Source: Panulirus ornatus
Lineage: Eukaryota > Arthropoda > Malacostraca > Decapoda > Palinuridae
NCBI RefSeq assembly: GCF_036320965.1
Contig: NC_092231.1
Coordinates: 31,601,680 to 31,665,679, forward strand
Direction: 5' to 3'
DNA length: 64,000 nt
A program made the position numbers and the translations under genes. Positions within the stretch are counted from its first letter, which is position 1; the number at the start of each line of letters is the position of its first letter. Shown piece by piece: positions 1-9,355 of this stretch. The notes beneath the pieces were generated by a model. That model did not search any database, was not told where the DNA came from, and saw only the letters and a program-made list of their open reading frames with translations.

Positions 1-885
1 TATAAAACATCATTAGTGGCTGGCAACACTGACCACTATAATGAAGGTATAAAACATCATTAGTGGCTGGCAACACTGACCACTATAATGAAGGTATAAA
101 ACATCATTAGTGGCTGGCAACACTGACCACTATAATGAAGGTATAAAACATCATTAGTGGTTGGCAACACTGAACACTATAATGAAGGTATAAAACATCA
201 TTAGTGGCTGGCAACACTGACCACTATAATGAAGGTATAAAACATCATTAGTGGTTGGCAACACTGACCACTATAATGAAGGTATAAAACATCATTAGTG
301 GTTGGCAACACTGACCACTATAATGAAGGTATAAAACATCATTAGTGGCTGGCAACACTGAACACTATAATGAAGGTATAAAACATCATTAGTGGTTGGC
401 AACACTGACCACTATAATGAAGGTATAAAACATCATTAGTGGCTGGCAACACTGAACACTATAATGAAGGTATAAAACATCATTAGTGGTTGGCAACACT
501 GAACACTATAATGAAGGTATAAAACATCATTAGTGGTTGGCAACACTGAACACTATAATGAAGGTATAAAACATCATTAGTGGCTGGTAACACTGACCAC
601 TATAATGAAGGTATAAAACATCATTAGTGGTTGGCAACACTGACCACTATAATGAAGGTATAAAACATCATTAGTGGTTGGCAACACTGACCACTATAAT
701 GAAGGTATAAAACATCATTAGTGGTTGGCAACACTGAACACTATAATGAAGGTATAAAACATCATTAGTGGCTGGCAACACTGACCACTATAATGAAGGT
801 ATAAAACATCATTAGTGGTTGGCAACACTGAACACTATAATGAAGGTATAAAACATCATTAGTGGCTGGCAACACTGAACACTGT
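1..885. repeat. 47-bp minisatellite array
   Basis: A 47-bp unit beginning TATAAAACATCATTAGTGG is repeated about 19 times with exact spacing and no indels; the last unit starts at 847 and breaks down near 885. Only two positions vary much: C or T in the GGYTGG segment and A or C in the GAMCACT segment, mixed between units. The array is already in progress at base 1, so its left edge lies outside the window. No coding role is apparent. Confidence 0.95.
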
Positions 886-1510
886 AAGTAGTGAATTTGT
901 TTACGTTTATCTAAGGTAGTCGTTCTAGTTTGAAGATTGATGAAGTTTCTCCATTCACTAGAGGTGTATGGTCATTAAATGGATGTTTGAAACTACTGTA
1001 AACTGTTGTTTGTGAAGCGTCGTAGGCATGAGTTAGGGAAACATCGCTTATCTTAGAAAATTGGTCTAAAAGTTTAGACTTCCTTATTACAGAAAATGTT
1101 TTCGTTATGATTATTGTATTTTGTTATATCTTTATAACACGATGCACATTATTGTATTCCGTGAAAATTTAAAGTTGTAATTGCAGTTCAAAAGTTTAGG
1201 ACAGGAATTTATAGCTTGAAAGTGTCATTAGTGATAATAACACGTATATGAATACGTCGATGTTTGACGTTCGATATAGATATATATTACACTGAGGTAT
1301 TTCTTCTATTATCCACATACATATTATTGACATCAATCTGGTATGGCATGAAAAAAAAAAAAAATTAGAATTCTTGAATGTTTAATCGTACAATGTTCAT
1401 TGAACATAGATCACATTCTTCACAAAGTTACGGTCAACACAACACAGCAGCACAAACCAGGTGAAGTCACCTGGTCATACCTGATGATGGAGTTAGGTCA
1501 CGTATACTCA
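886..1510. other. AT-rich unique spacer
   Basis: I see no gene, RNA or repeat family here. The stretch is AT-rich with a poly-A run near 1350-1364. A short open frame that starts at 1400 only becomes long because it runs into the adjacent 40-bp array. Confidence 0.6.
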
Positions 1511-2641
1511 CTGGTATATCCACTCTCCAGTCCACATTATATCCTATACAAGTGTATATCCACTCTCCAGTCCACATTATATCCTATACAAGTGTATATC
1601 CACTCCTCAGTCCATATTATATTCTATACAAGTGTATATCCACTCTCCAGTCCACATTATATTCTATACAAGTGTATATCCACTCTCCAGTCCACATTAT
1701 ATCCTATACAAGTGTATATCCACTCTCCAGTCCACATTATATTCTATACAAGTGTATATCCACTCTCCAGTCCACATTATATCCTATACAAGTGTATATC
1801 CACTCTCCAGTCCACATTATATTCTATACAAGTGTATATCCACTCTCCAGTCCACATTATATCCTATACAAGTGTATATCCACTCTCAAGTCCACATTAT
1901 ATTCTATACAAGTGTATATCCACTCTCCAGTCCACATTATATCCTATACAAGTGTATATCCACTCTCCAGTCCACATTATATTCTATACAAGTGTATATC
2001 CACTCTCCAGTCCACATTATATCCTATACAAGTGTATATCCACTCTCCAGTCCACATTATATCCTATACAAGTGTACATCCACTCTCCAGTCCACATTAT
2101 ATTCTATACAAGTGTACATCCACTCTCCAGTCCACATTATATCCTATATAAGTGTATATTCACTCTCCAGTCCACATTATATCCTATACAAGTGTATATC
2201 CACTCTCCAGTCCACATTATATTCTATACAAGTGTATATCCACTCTCCAGTCCACATTATATCCTATACAAGTGTATATCCACTCTCCAGTCCTCATTAT
2301 ATCCTATACAAGTGTATATCCACTCTCCAGTCCACATTATATCCTATACAAGTGTATATCCACTCTCCAGTCCTCATTATATCCTATACAAGTGTATATC
2401 CACTCTCCAGTCCTCATTATATCCTATACAAGTGTATATCCACTCTCCAGTCCACATTATATCCTATACAAGTGTATATCCACTCTCCAGTCCACATTAT
2501 ATCCTATACAAGTGTATATCCACTCTCCAGTCCACATTATATCCTATACAAGTGTATATCCACTCTCCAGTCCACATTATATCCTATACAAGTGTATATC
2601 CACTCTCCAGTCCACATTATATTCTATACAAGTGTATATCA
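1511..2641. repeat. 40-bp minisatellite array
   Basis: About 28 copies of a 40-bp unit (GTGTATATCC, ACTCTCCAGT, CCACATTATA, TYCTATACAA in order). Units differ by single substitutions, chiefly TCC versus TTC in the TATYCTATACAA part and CCACATT versus CCTCATT. Because 40 is not a multiple of three, a frame cycles through all three registers of the unit. No register contains a stop, which creates spurious overlapping open frames of up to 433 codons on the plus strand. Confidence 0.95.
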
Positions 2642-4276
2642 CAAACATATATTCCTCAGTCTGTGTCATGTTTGCAACGCACTCATTCTGAGTCAATTTG
2701 AACACTAAACACTAGCTTCCCTGGTGCTGTGTCTTATTGTAACACGTTCTCTCATAATGATGTCTATGGCGAAGTTCTTTATGTTTATATAACAAGAAAC
2801 TCTGTAGAAATTGGTTTGATGTGGCTGACATATGGAAACCCTGCCATTCTGACGTGCGTAATGATCAAACGAGTCAATTGGTTTTATTCCAGGGGAACTT
2901 TTCCATAGTCGTAGCCACACTTATAAAGTGGATATCGTTTTAATTTTCTTTTTTTGATATAGACCATTTTGTGCTCAGACGATACTTGGCCTCATATGGT
3001 ACTGTTAATATCAACCAACAACAGCAACAACTGTGTAACAACCATGAGTGGTAGGTGAAGTGTGCAGACCACAGTGTTACACAGGCATGAAGGTGGGACC
3101 TACCCTCACTCTCTCTCACACATGAACAGCTACAGCAATGTTGTCGACTACGTGATGTGGTTGGTGTCTGTGTTCATGTTAAGTGTTGGTGATATTCTGT
3201 GGATCAGAAAATGAAATCAACTGAGGACTTCAGCGTGAGTATTGGTGGACGAAGATATTTCTCTGCTTTTCAAGGCAGCAAACCTTGTCTGATGATATGA
3301 TAGATGGAGGAAAGAAAGTCAGTTTTCTTCGTGCAACGCAGAACATCTTCATTGATAATGATGAAATGTTATGCTTTCATGAAGAACAACGGAGAACAAA
3401 GGTAAGAACAAATATTCGTTTGTTTACGTGGTAAAAGATTTTTTCATCTATGTCCTCAATGTAATAATTCTTATTATTGTGTCAGCATGTTCATTAACAG
3501 GTATTTCTTGTACGATAGATAATGTCTTTTTTCATTTTGGTTATCTTAATTACCTCAGTGGCAGCTGCTCGACCTTACTGAAAAACACCTTTGGTCACGA
3601 ATAATATTTGTCAATGAGTTGGGTTTGTGTCAGTGTGTGTTCTCATGTGTTCAGCAGTGACAGAGCAGAGTCAGTAGTGGTCGTGCACATCATGTGCTTA
3701 ATGATGATTATAGCAATTGCTAGCATGTATATTTTACGTATAATTTGACCTGCTGGAGTGTAATTCACTCTTAAAATAATGACTGGGATGTGCATACCTT
3801 GTGTGAGTCTATATCAAATGTTACACAGGTGTTGGTCGAGATATGTGGCTTTCCTTCAGATGTTTCAGGGTGGGTTTAGGATCACTCAACTAGATTAATT
3901 TATTTCACCTTGAAATTAACTCGCTTGGGGATTGCAGCAGCGAACTGGCTAGGCATTGTGAGTTGTTTGAAACGCCAAACTCAGATAAATGTAGATCTTC
4001 AGCTGTTCTGCTGAAAAACGTATAAAAAGTTATACCGGAGATTCTCAGAGACTAGAAAGAGAACACGGCTAAGCTTGGTTCTCACCTGAACAATGAGACA
4101 TTAAGGAATCGTCAGATCAAACCGGATCTGAAAGCCAAAGAAATTCCATACTTCGATCAAAACACGGAGAGGTTCACCAGTTTAGCTACGTTTGATATGG
4201 TATTTTTTACATTATAACTCTTTTATTTTTGTTTGATGATAATTATGTGATATTCATACAAAAGTTTTGGTGGTAA
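2642..4276. other. Unique DNA, no recognisable gene
   Basis: No repeat family or protein domain is recognised. A 71-codon open frame on the minus strand (2705-2920) and an open stretch of about 54 codons on the plus strand (about 4056-4219, no ATG at its start) resemble nothing I know. A good 5' splice-site match (AAAG then GTAAGA) lies at about 3398-3407 after a purine-rich open region, so a non-coding or short exon of a host gene is possible but unproven. Confidence 0.4.
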
Positions 4277-4765
4277 GTGAATAGTAATGCACCGAAACCA
4301 CAGCTCCTTTTCCAAATCCAGGCCCCACAGAACTTTCCATGGTTTACCCCAGACGCTTCACATGCCCTGGTTGAATCCATTGACAGCACGTCGACCCCGG
4401 TGTACCACATCATTCTAATTCACTTTATTTCTTGCACGCTTTTCACCCTCCTATATGTTCAGGCCCCGATCACTCAAAATCTTTTTCACTCCATCCTTCC
4501 ACCTCCAATTTGGTCTCCCACTTCTCCTCGTTCCCTCCACCTCTGACACATATATCCCCTTTGTCACTTCCCTCATTCATTGTCATTGTGTCCAAACCAT
4601 TTCAAAACACCCTCTTCTGCTCTCTCAACCACATTCTTTTTATTACCACACATCTCTCCTACCCTTTCATTACTTACTCGATCAAACCACCTCACACCAC
4701 ATATTGTCCTCAAACATCTCATTTCCAACGCACCCACCCTCCTCCGCTACCTCGCTAACGCGGAA
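4277..4765 (-). pseudogene. RTE-type LINE 3' fragment, chimeric junction
   Basis: The minus strand carries the C-terminal part of the LINE reverse-transcriptase ORF and the start of the long-type 3' UTR, homologous to 9670-10140 and 13100-13560. It contains the conserved path from the Arg/Cys-rich tail (RRGRP-like, WRWKDGVKK-like) to the stop and the GGTAAACCATGG segment. At about 4740-4747 homology to the ORF stops inside CTCCGC and switches directly to the 3'-terminal LINE/SINE motif TACCTCGCTAACGCGG, followed by (TA)n. The fragment is therefore a recombinant or template-switch product rather than a simple 5' truncation. Frameshifts make it non-coding. Confidence 0.8.
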
Positions 4766-4777
4766 AATGGCGAATAT

Positions 4778-4778
4778 G

Positions 4779-4862
<84 letters not shown>

Positions 4863-4865
4863 TTT
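4778..4865. repeat. (TA)n tract followed by poly-T
   Basis: About 68 bp of near-pure TA dinucleotides, interrupted once, followed by about 20 T. It lies between the LINE fragment and the SINE-like element and may represent tails of both. Confidence 0.95.
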
Positions 4866-4875
4866 CATTCTTTTA

Positions 4876-5094
4876 AACTATTCGCCATTTCCCGCGTTAG
4901 CGAGGTAGCGTTAAGAACAGAGGACTGGGCCTTTGTGGAATATCCTCACCTGGCCCCCCCCTCTGTTCCTTCTTTTAGAAAATTAAAAAAAAAACGAAAG
5001 GGGAGGATTTCCAGCCTCCCGCTCCCTCCCCTTTTAGTCGCCTTCTACGACACAGGAATACGTGGGAAGTATTCTTAATCCCCTATCCCCAGGG

Positions 5095-5097
<3 letters not shown>
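4876..5097 (-). mobile_element. SINE-like element made of RTE LINE ends, copy 1
   Basis: Read on the minus strand it begins CCCTGGGGATAGGGG, continues through the ATACTTCCCACGTATTCC and GTCGTAGAAGGCGACTA segments, and ends CGCTACCTCGCTAACGCGGG then ATGGCGAATAG. The first roughly 130 bp match the 5' UTR of the full LINE at 27299-27430. The last roughly 40 bp resemble the LINE 3' terminus at 30570-30610. The middle of the LINE is absent and no protein is encoded. A (TA)n tract adjoins its 5' end and a T run its 3' end. Confidence 0.8.

Positions 5098-5168
<71 letters not shown>
5098..5168. repeat. (TA)n microsatellite
   Basis: About 70 bp of TA, directly abutting the 3' terminus of the minus-strand PLE copy. 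Confidence 0.97.
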
Positions 5169-5173
<5 letters not shown>

Positions 5174-5242
5174 AAGGATCACAATTTTGCGCGTGATCAA
5201 GATATTCCTATGAGTCCACAGGGAAAATGAAACACGAAGAGT

Positions 5243-5283
5243 TCCCAAGTGCACTTTCGTGTAATAATCACATCATCAGGGGA
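5243..5283 (-). ncRNA. Hammerhead-ribozyme-like motif of the PLE (copy 1)
   Basis: On the minus strand the order is TCCC, the core CTGATGA, a short helix II (GUG pairing CAC around ATTATTA, with one unpaired U at its base), the core GAAA, then AGTGCACT whose outer A and U would be positions 15.1 and 16.1, then U, then GGGA closing helix I with TCCC. The octamer AGTGCACT is its own reverse complement. Helix III can therefore be a two-base-pair mini-hairpin, or an eight-base-pair helix between two molecules. Small hammerheads in PLE terminal repeats, some cleaving as dimers, are known. The extra U and the U at the cleavage position are departures from the optimum. Confidence 0.65.
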
Positions 5284-5433
5284 GACACAAGAGAGAAATA
5301 TAACAGTCAGTTGATATACATCGAAGAGACGAAGCTAGGACGCCATTTGGTAAACATGTGATTGTCCAAAACATACAACGAGCGTTCATAAACTTATCGT
5401 TTTACAAATCTTATCAACAATAAAGTTATCTAA

Positions 5434-7325
5434 TTAGTATAGACCATCACTAATATTAAGATTATAATTCGTTGTATATTTAATAATAGAAGATTCAATG
5501 ATATTTCTCTTGGTAATAGAGTTAATAACTGAGATGGCGTTACTCCAGTCAGTACAATGATCATAGTTTTTAACGTGATTAAACAAGGCATTTGATTCTT
5601 GTCCCGTTCTTATACTATATTTATGTTGCTTAAGTCTAACAGAAAGATCCTTACCAGTCTGACCAACATAAAATTTATCACAGTTTCCACAAGGAACTTT
5701 ATTGGTGCAACCAAGAGATTTTTCTGGTGAATTCCTGATTAAGATATTCTTTATAGTATTATTGTTGCTAAAGGCAACATTTACATTGAAGGATTTAAGC
5801 AACATGGGAAGCAAAGTGAAATTGTTATTAAAAGGGAGAACTAAAAGTTCTTGGTGTCAATGGGAGGTTTGGGCTCAACTCTATAAAATGATTTCTTTGC
5901 TAACTTAAGGGATTTATCAATGAAAGATCTAGGGTACTTTAACTTAGATCCAATAGAATATATCTTCTCAAACTCATCATCAATAAACTCTGGACTGCAA
6001 ATACGTAATGCCCTAAGGAACATAGATTGAAATGATGATAATTTAACTCTGTCATGTTGAGATGAGTAATAATGGATATATGAGCATACATTGGTAGGTT
6101 TTCGGTATATGCTAAACTTAAACTTGTTTCCTTGCCTATGGATCATGCAATCTAAAAATGGTAACATACCATTATTTTCATTTTCTACAGTAAATTTGAT
6201 GGAAGGTACTAAATTGTTTGGTAAGGGGAGAAATATTTGTAAATTTTCATTTGTTGGCCAAACACAAAGAACATCATCTACAAACCAAAACCAAATTGCA
6301 TTAGAAGATAAGATATCCTTTAGTAATTTTGTTTAAAAAAAATTCCATATAAAGATTACCTAGTACAGGTGAAAGAGGGTTACCCATTGCCATACCAAAT
6401 TTTTGAGCATAATAATCTCCATTAAATTGAAATACACAGTCTTTTATACACAATTTTATCAGTTCAATGAAATTAGACTTTGAAACAGGTAAATGAATAT
6501 CATCCAAGACATCAAATAAATATTCTAAAAGGTCATCAACTGGAACTTTTGTGAAAAGTGAGGAAACATCAAAGCTAACTAGTATGAAATCAAAATTGAA
6601 ATTGATATTGTTTAGCTTGTTGACTAAATCTACATTGTTCATGATATTGAAAGTTGATACCTTACCCACTAAAGGGCTTAATAAAGGAACTAACCATTTT
6701 GACAATTTATATGTGATGGAGCCTACTGAACTCACTATAGGTCTTGCTGGAAAATTTTGTTTATGTGTTTTGATAAGTGCATACATATATGGCAATGAAG
6801 GGGACAAAGATGATAAACTTTTGATAAGAGAAATGTTACCTTTCAACAACAACTTCATTTCTTTGTTGAAGTGAGAATTAACTGCTTCTAAGGGATTTTT
6901 ACTAAGTTTAGAATATGTTGTGTTATCATTTAGAAGATCATTCATTTTAGATAGATAGTTACTTTTGTCTAAAATCACAACAGTGTTAGTCTTATCTGCT
7001 TTAGTAATTTATATGTCCTTGTCTTTTTTAAGGTGTTAATAGCTCTTATGAATCTTTTAGGGCAATTAGCTTCCACTGGTTTTGACAAACTGGCATACAC
7101 TAAACCCTTACATATATTAATATCATCATTACTTGAATTACTGTATTTTTCTAAATTACAAAAAGACTTTGTGACATCAACACAGCTGGCTTCTCTGTTA
7201 GAGCACACAAAACTTAAACCATAGCCTAATGCACACAAGGAATTTTATCTAGTTGTTAATTAGACAGGTTTACCACAAAAGATGGGTTTGTGTTCTTGGT
7301 CCAGTCGCTGTTTTCAATAAGATGG
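5434..7325 (-). pseudogene. Penelope-like reverse transcriptase with GIY-YIG endonuclease, frameshifted
   Basis: From N to C terminus the minus strand encodes FVVNLSN and ALGYGLSF (PLE N-terminal motifs, about 7200-7270), KADKTNTVVILDK (about 6965-7010), IKTHKQ..PARPIVSS (about 6715-6775), RT motif A FDVSSLF (Asp at 6568-6570), motif B GMAMGNPLSP (about 6370-6398) and the catalytic FVDD (6273-6284). Then come the thumb region with MLPFLDCMIHRQ (6167 downward) and a C-terminal GIY-YIG nuclease with CGNCDKFYVGQTGK and RLKQH. GIY-YIG fusion to RT is diagnostic of endonuclease-bearing PLEs. The frame is broken near 7015, in the T-run at about 6337-6344, and at about 5850 (one missing base compared with the plus copy). 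All catalytic motifs remain readable, so the copy is fairly young but not functional as it stands. Confidence 0.88.
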
Positions 7326-7343
7326 TCCACCTTACGATTTAGT

Positions 7344-8228
7344 GTTTGGCCAACAAATGAAAATTTACAAACATTTCTCCCCTTACTTAACAATTTAGTG
7401 CCTTCCATCAAATTTACTGTAGAAAATGAAAATAATGGTATGTTACCATTTTTAGATTGCATGATCCATAGACAAGGAAACAAGTTTAAGTTTAGCATTT
7501 ACAGGAAACCCACCAATGTATGCTCATATATCCATTATTACTCATCTCAACATGACAGAGTTAAATTATCATCATTTCAATCTATGTTCCTTAGGGCATT
7601 ACGTATTTGCAGTCCAGAGTTTATTGATGATGAGTTTGAGAAGATATATTCTTTTGGATCTAAGTTAAAGTACCCTAGATCTTTCATTGATAAATCCCTT
7701 AAGTTAGCAAAGAAATCATTTTATAGAGTTGAGCCCAAACCTCCCATTGACACCAGGAATCTTTTAGTTCTCCCTTTTAATAACAATTTCACTTCGCTTC
7801 CCATGTTGCTTAAATCCTTCAATGTAAATGTTGCCTTTAGCAACAATAATACTATAAAGAATATCTTAATCAGGAATTCACCAGAAAATTCTCTTGGTTG
7901 CATCTATAAAGTGCCTTGTGGAAACTGTGATAAATTTTATGTTGGTCAGACTGGTAAGGTTCTTTCTGTTAGACTTAAGCAACATAAATATAGTATAAGA
8001 ACGGGACAAGAATCAAATGCCTTGTTTAATCATATTAAAAACTGTGATCATTGTATTGACTGGAGTAACGCCATCTCAGTTATTAACTCTAACTCTATTA
8101 CCAAGAGAAATATCACTGAATCTTCTATTATCAAATACACAAAGAATTATAATCTTAATATTAGTGATGGTCTATACAAATTAGATAACTTTATTGTTGA
8201 TAAGATTTGTAAAACGATAAGTTTATGA
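7344..8228 (+). pseudogene. 5'-truncated PLE copy: RT thumb plus GIY-YIG endonuclease
   Basis: This is an uninterrupted reading frame from VWPTNENLQ, immediately after the lost FVDD motif, to the stop at 8228. It contains MLPFLDCMIHRQ at about 7440-7475, FIDDEFEKIY at about 7620, the linker, and the GIY-YIG nuclease (7894-8060) with CIYKVPCGNCDKFYVGQTGK, RLKQH and NALFNHIKNC-HC. The Cys and His pairs are those of the PLE-type nuclease zinc knuckle. The nuclease module looks intact, but the RT palm is missing and the first ATG at 7290 belongs to sequence across the inverted junction. I therefore annotate it as a truncated element and not as a gene. Confidence 0.85.
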
Positions 8229-8330
8229 ACGCTCGTTGTATGTTTTGGACAATCACATGTTTACCAAATGGCGTCCTAGCTTCGTCTCTTCGATGTTTAT
8301 CAACTGATTGTTATATTTCTCTCTTGTGTC

Positions 8331-8371
8331 TCCCCTGATGATGTGATTATTACACGAAAGTGCACTTGGGA
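8331..8371 (+). ncRNA. Hammerhead-like motif of the PLE (copy 2)
   Basis: TCCC 8331-8334, CTGATGA 8335-8341, GAAA 8356-8359, self-complementary AGTGCACT 8359-8366 and GGGA 8368-8371. It lies about 100 bp downstream of the endonuclease stop codon. The sequence is identical over the core to copy 1 in the other arm of the compound element. Confidence 0.65.
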
Positions 8372-8440
8372 ACTCTTCGTGTTTCATTTTCCGCGTGGAC
8401 TCATAGGAATATCTTGATCACGCGCAAAATTGTGATCCTT

Positions 8441-8446
<6 letters not shown>

Positions 8447-8524
<78 letters not shown>
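8447..8524. repeat. (TA)n microsatellite
   Basis: About 78 bp of TA joining the PLE 3' end directly to a 5'-truncated LINE. Confidence 0.97.
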
Positions 8525-8526
<2 letters not shown>

Positions 8527-9257
8527 CCATGGAAGCAGAAGTGGATCATAGGGTGGGGGAGGGGGCGAAAATTCTGGGGGCCTTGAAGAATGTGTGGAAG
8601 TCGAGAACATTATCTCGGAAAGCAAAAATGGGTATGTTTGAAGGAATAGTGGTTCCAACAATGTTGTATGGTTGCGAGGCGTGGGCTATGGATAGAGTTG
8701 TGCGCAGGAGGATGGATGTGCTGGAAATGAGATGTTTGAGGACAATGTGTGGTGTGAGGTGGTTTGATCGAGTGAGTAACGTAAGGGTAAGAGAGATGTG
8801 TGGAAATAAAAAGAGCGTGGTTGAGAGAGCAGAAGAGGGTGTTTTGAAGTGGTTTGGGCACATGGAGAGAATGAGTGAGGAAAGATTGACCAAGAGGATA
8901 TATGTGTCGGAGGTGGAGGGAACGAGGAGAAGAGGGAGACCAAATTGGAGGTGGAAAGATGGAGTGAAAAAGATTTTGTGTGATCGGGGCCTGAACATGC
9001 AGGAGGGTGAAAGGAGGGCAAGGAATAGAGTGAATTGGAGCGATGTGGTATACCGGGGTTGACGTGTTGTCAGTGGATTGAATCAAGGCATGTGAAGCGT
9101 CTGGGGTAAACCATGGAAAGCTGTGTAGGTATGTATATTTGCGTGTGTGGACGTATGTATATACATGTGTATGGGGGGGGGGCCATTTCTTTCGTCTGTT
9201 TCCTTGCGCTACCTCGCAAACGCGGGAGACAGCGACAAAGTATAAAAAAAAGAAAAA
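8525..9257 (+). pseudogene. 5'-truncated RTE LINE, short-3'UTR subfamily (copy B)
   Basis: The fragment begins at ACCATGGAAGCAGAAG inside the RT ORF and stays open to the stop after VVYRG (8529-9062). It contains LYGCEAWAMDR, MRCLRTMCGVRWFDRVSN, VLKWFGHMERM and RRGRPNWRWKDGVKK, the usual RTE-type C-terminal domain. The short 3' UTR follows (CATGGAAAGCTGTGTAGG, GCTACCTCGCAAACGCGGG, ACAGCGACAAAGTATAA). It is almost identical to 29878-30620 and lacks the two single-base insertions found there, so it shows the correct end of the LINE protein. Confidence 0.9.
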
Positions 9258-9270
9258 ATATATATATTAC

Positions 9271-9318
<48 letters not shown>

Positions 9319-9355
9319 CATTATTATTATTATTATCAATATTATTATCATTATA
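9258..9355. repeat. (ATT)n microsatellite shared by two LINE tails
   Basis: About 95 bp of TAT/ATT trinucleotides between the 3' end of plus-strand copy B and the 3' end of minus-strand copy C. Simple-repeat tails rather than poly-A are typical of RTE-clade LINEs. Confidence 0.95.

Larger units (their letters stand above)
5169..8446. mobile_element. Compound Penelope-like element, two inverted copies head to head
   Basis: A long minus-strand PLE copy (about 5169-7343) is joined to a 5'-truncated plus-strand copy (about 7343-8446). Their 3' ends point outward, and both terminate with the same sequence (TTTCCAATATAT or its complement) against (TA)n tracts. The terminal 260 bp at 5169-5430 are the reverse complement of 8210-8446 with few differences. 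The plus copy starts abruptly at TGTTTGGCCAACAAATG, just after the position of the FVDD catalytic motif in the minus copy. PLEs are known for such partial inverted partners and for terminal repeats of variable orientation. Confidence 0.85.

Noticed and set aside
1..885. Possible CRISPR array (regular 47-bp repeats)
   Set aside because: The repeats are head-to-tail without unique spacers, the context is eukaryotic, and there are no cas genes.
1400..2701. A 433-codon open frame rich in YPLSSPHYILYKCIS repeats
   Set aside because: It is the translation of a 40-bp minisatellite without stops; overlapping frames in other registers are equally open.
4876..5097. tRNA-derived SINE or tRNA gene
   Set aside because: I could not find convincing A and B boxes or a cloverleaf; the head matches the LINE 5' UTR instead.
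5702..7224. Plus-strand frames overlapping the PLE region (5702-5908, 6091-6336, 6551-6874, 7033-7224)
   Set aside because: They are antisense to the PLE reverse transcriptase and endonuclease, whose motifs are clear on the minus strand.
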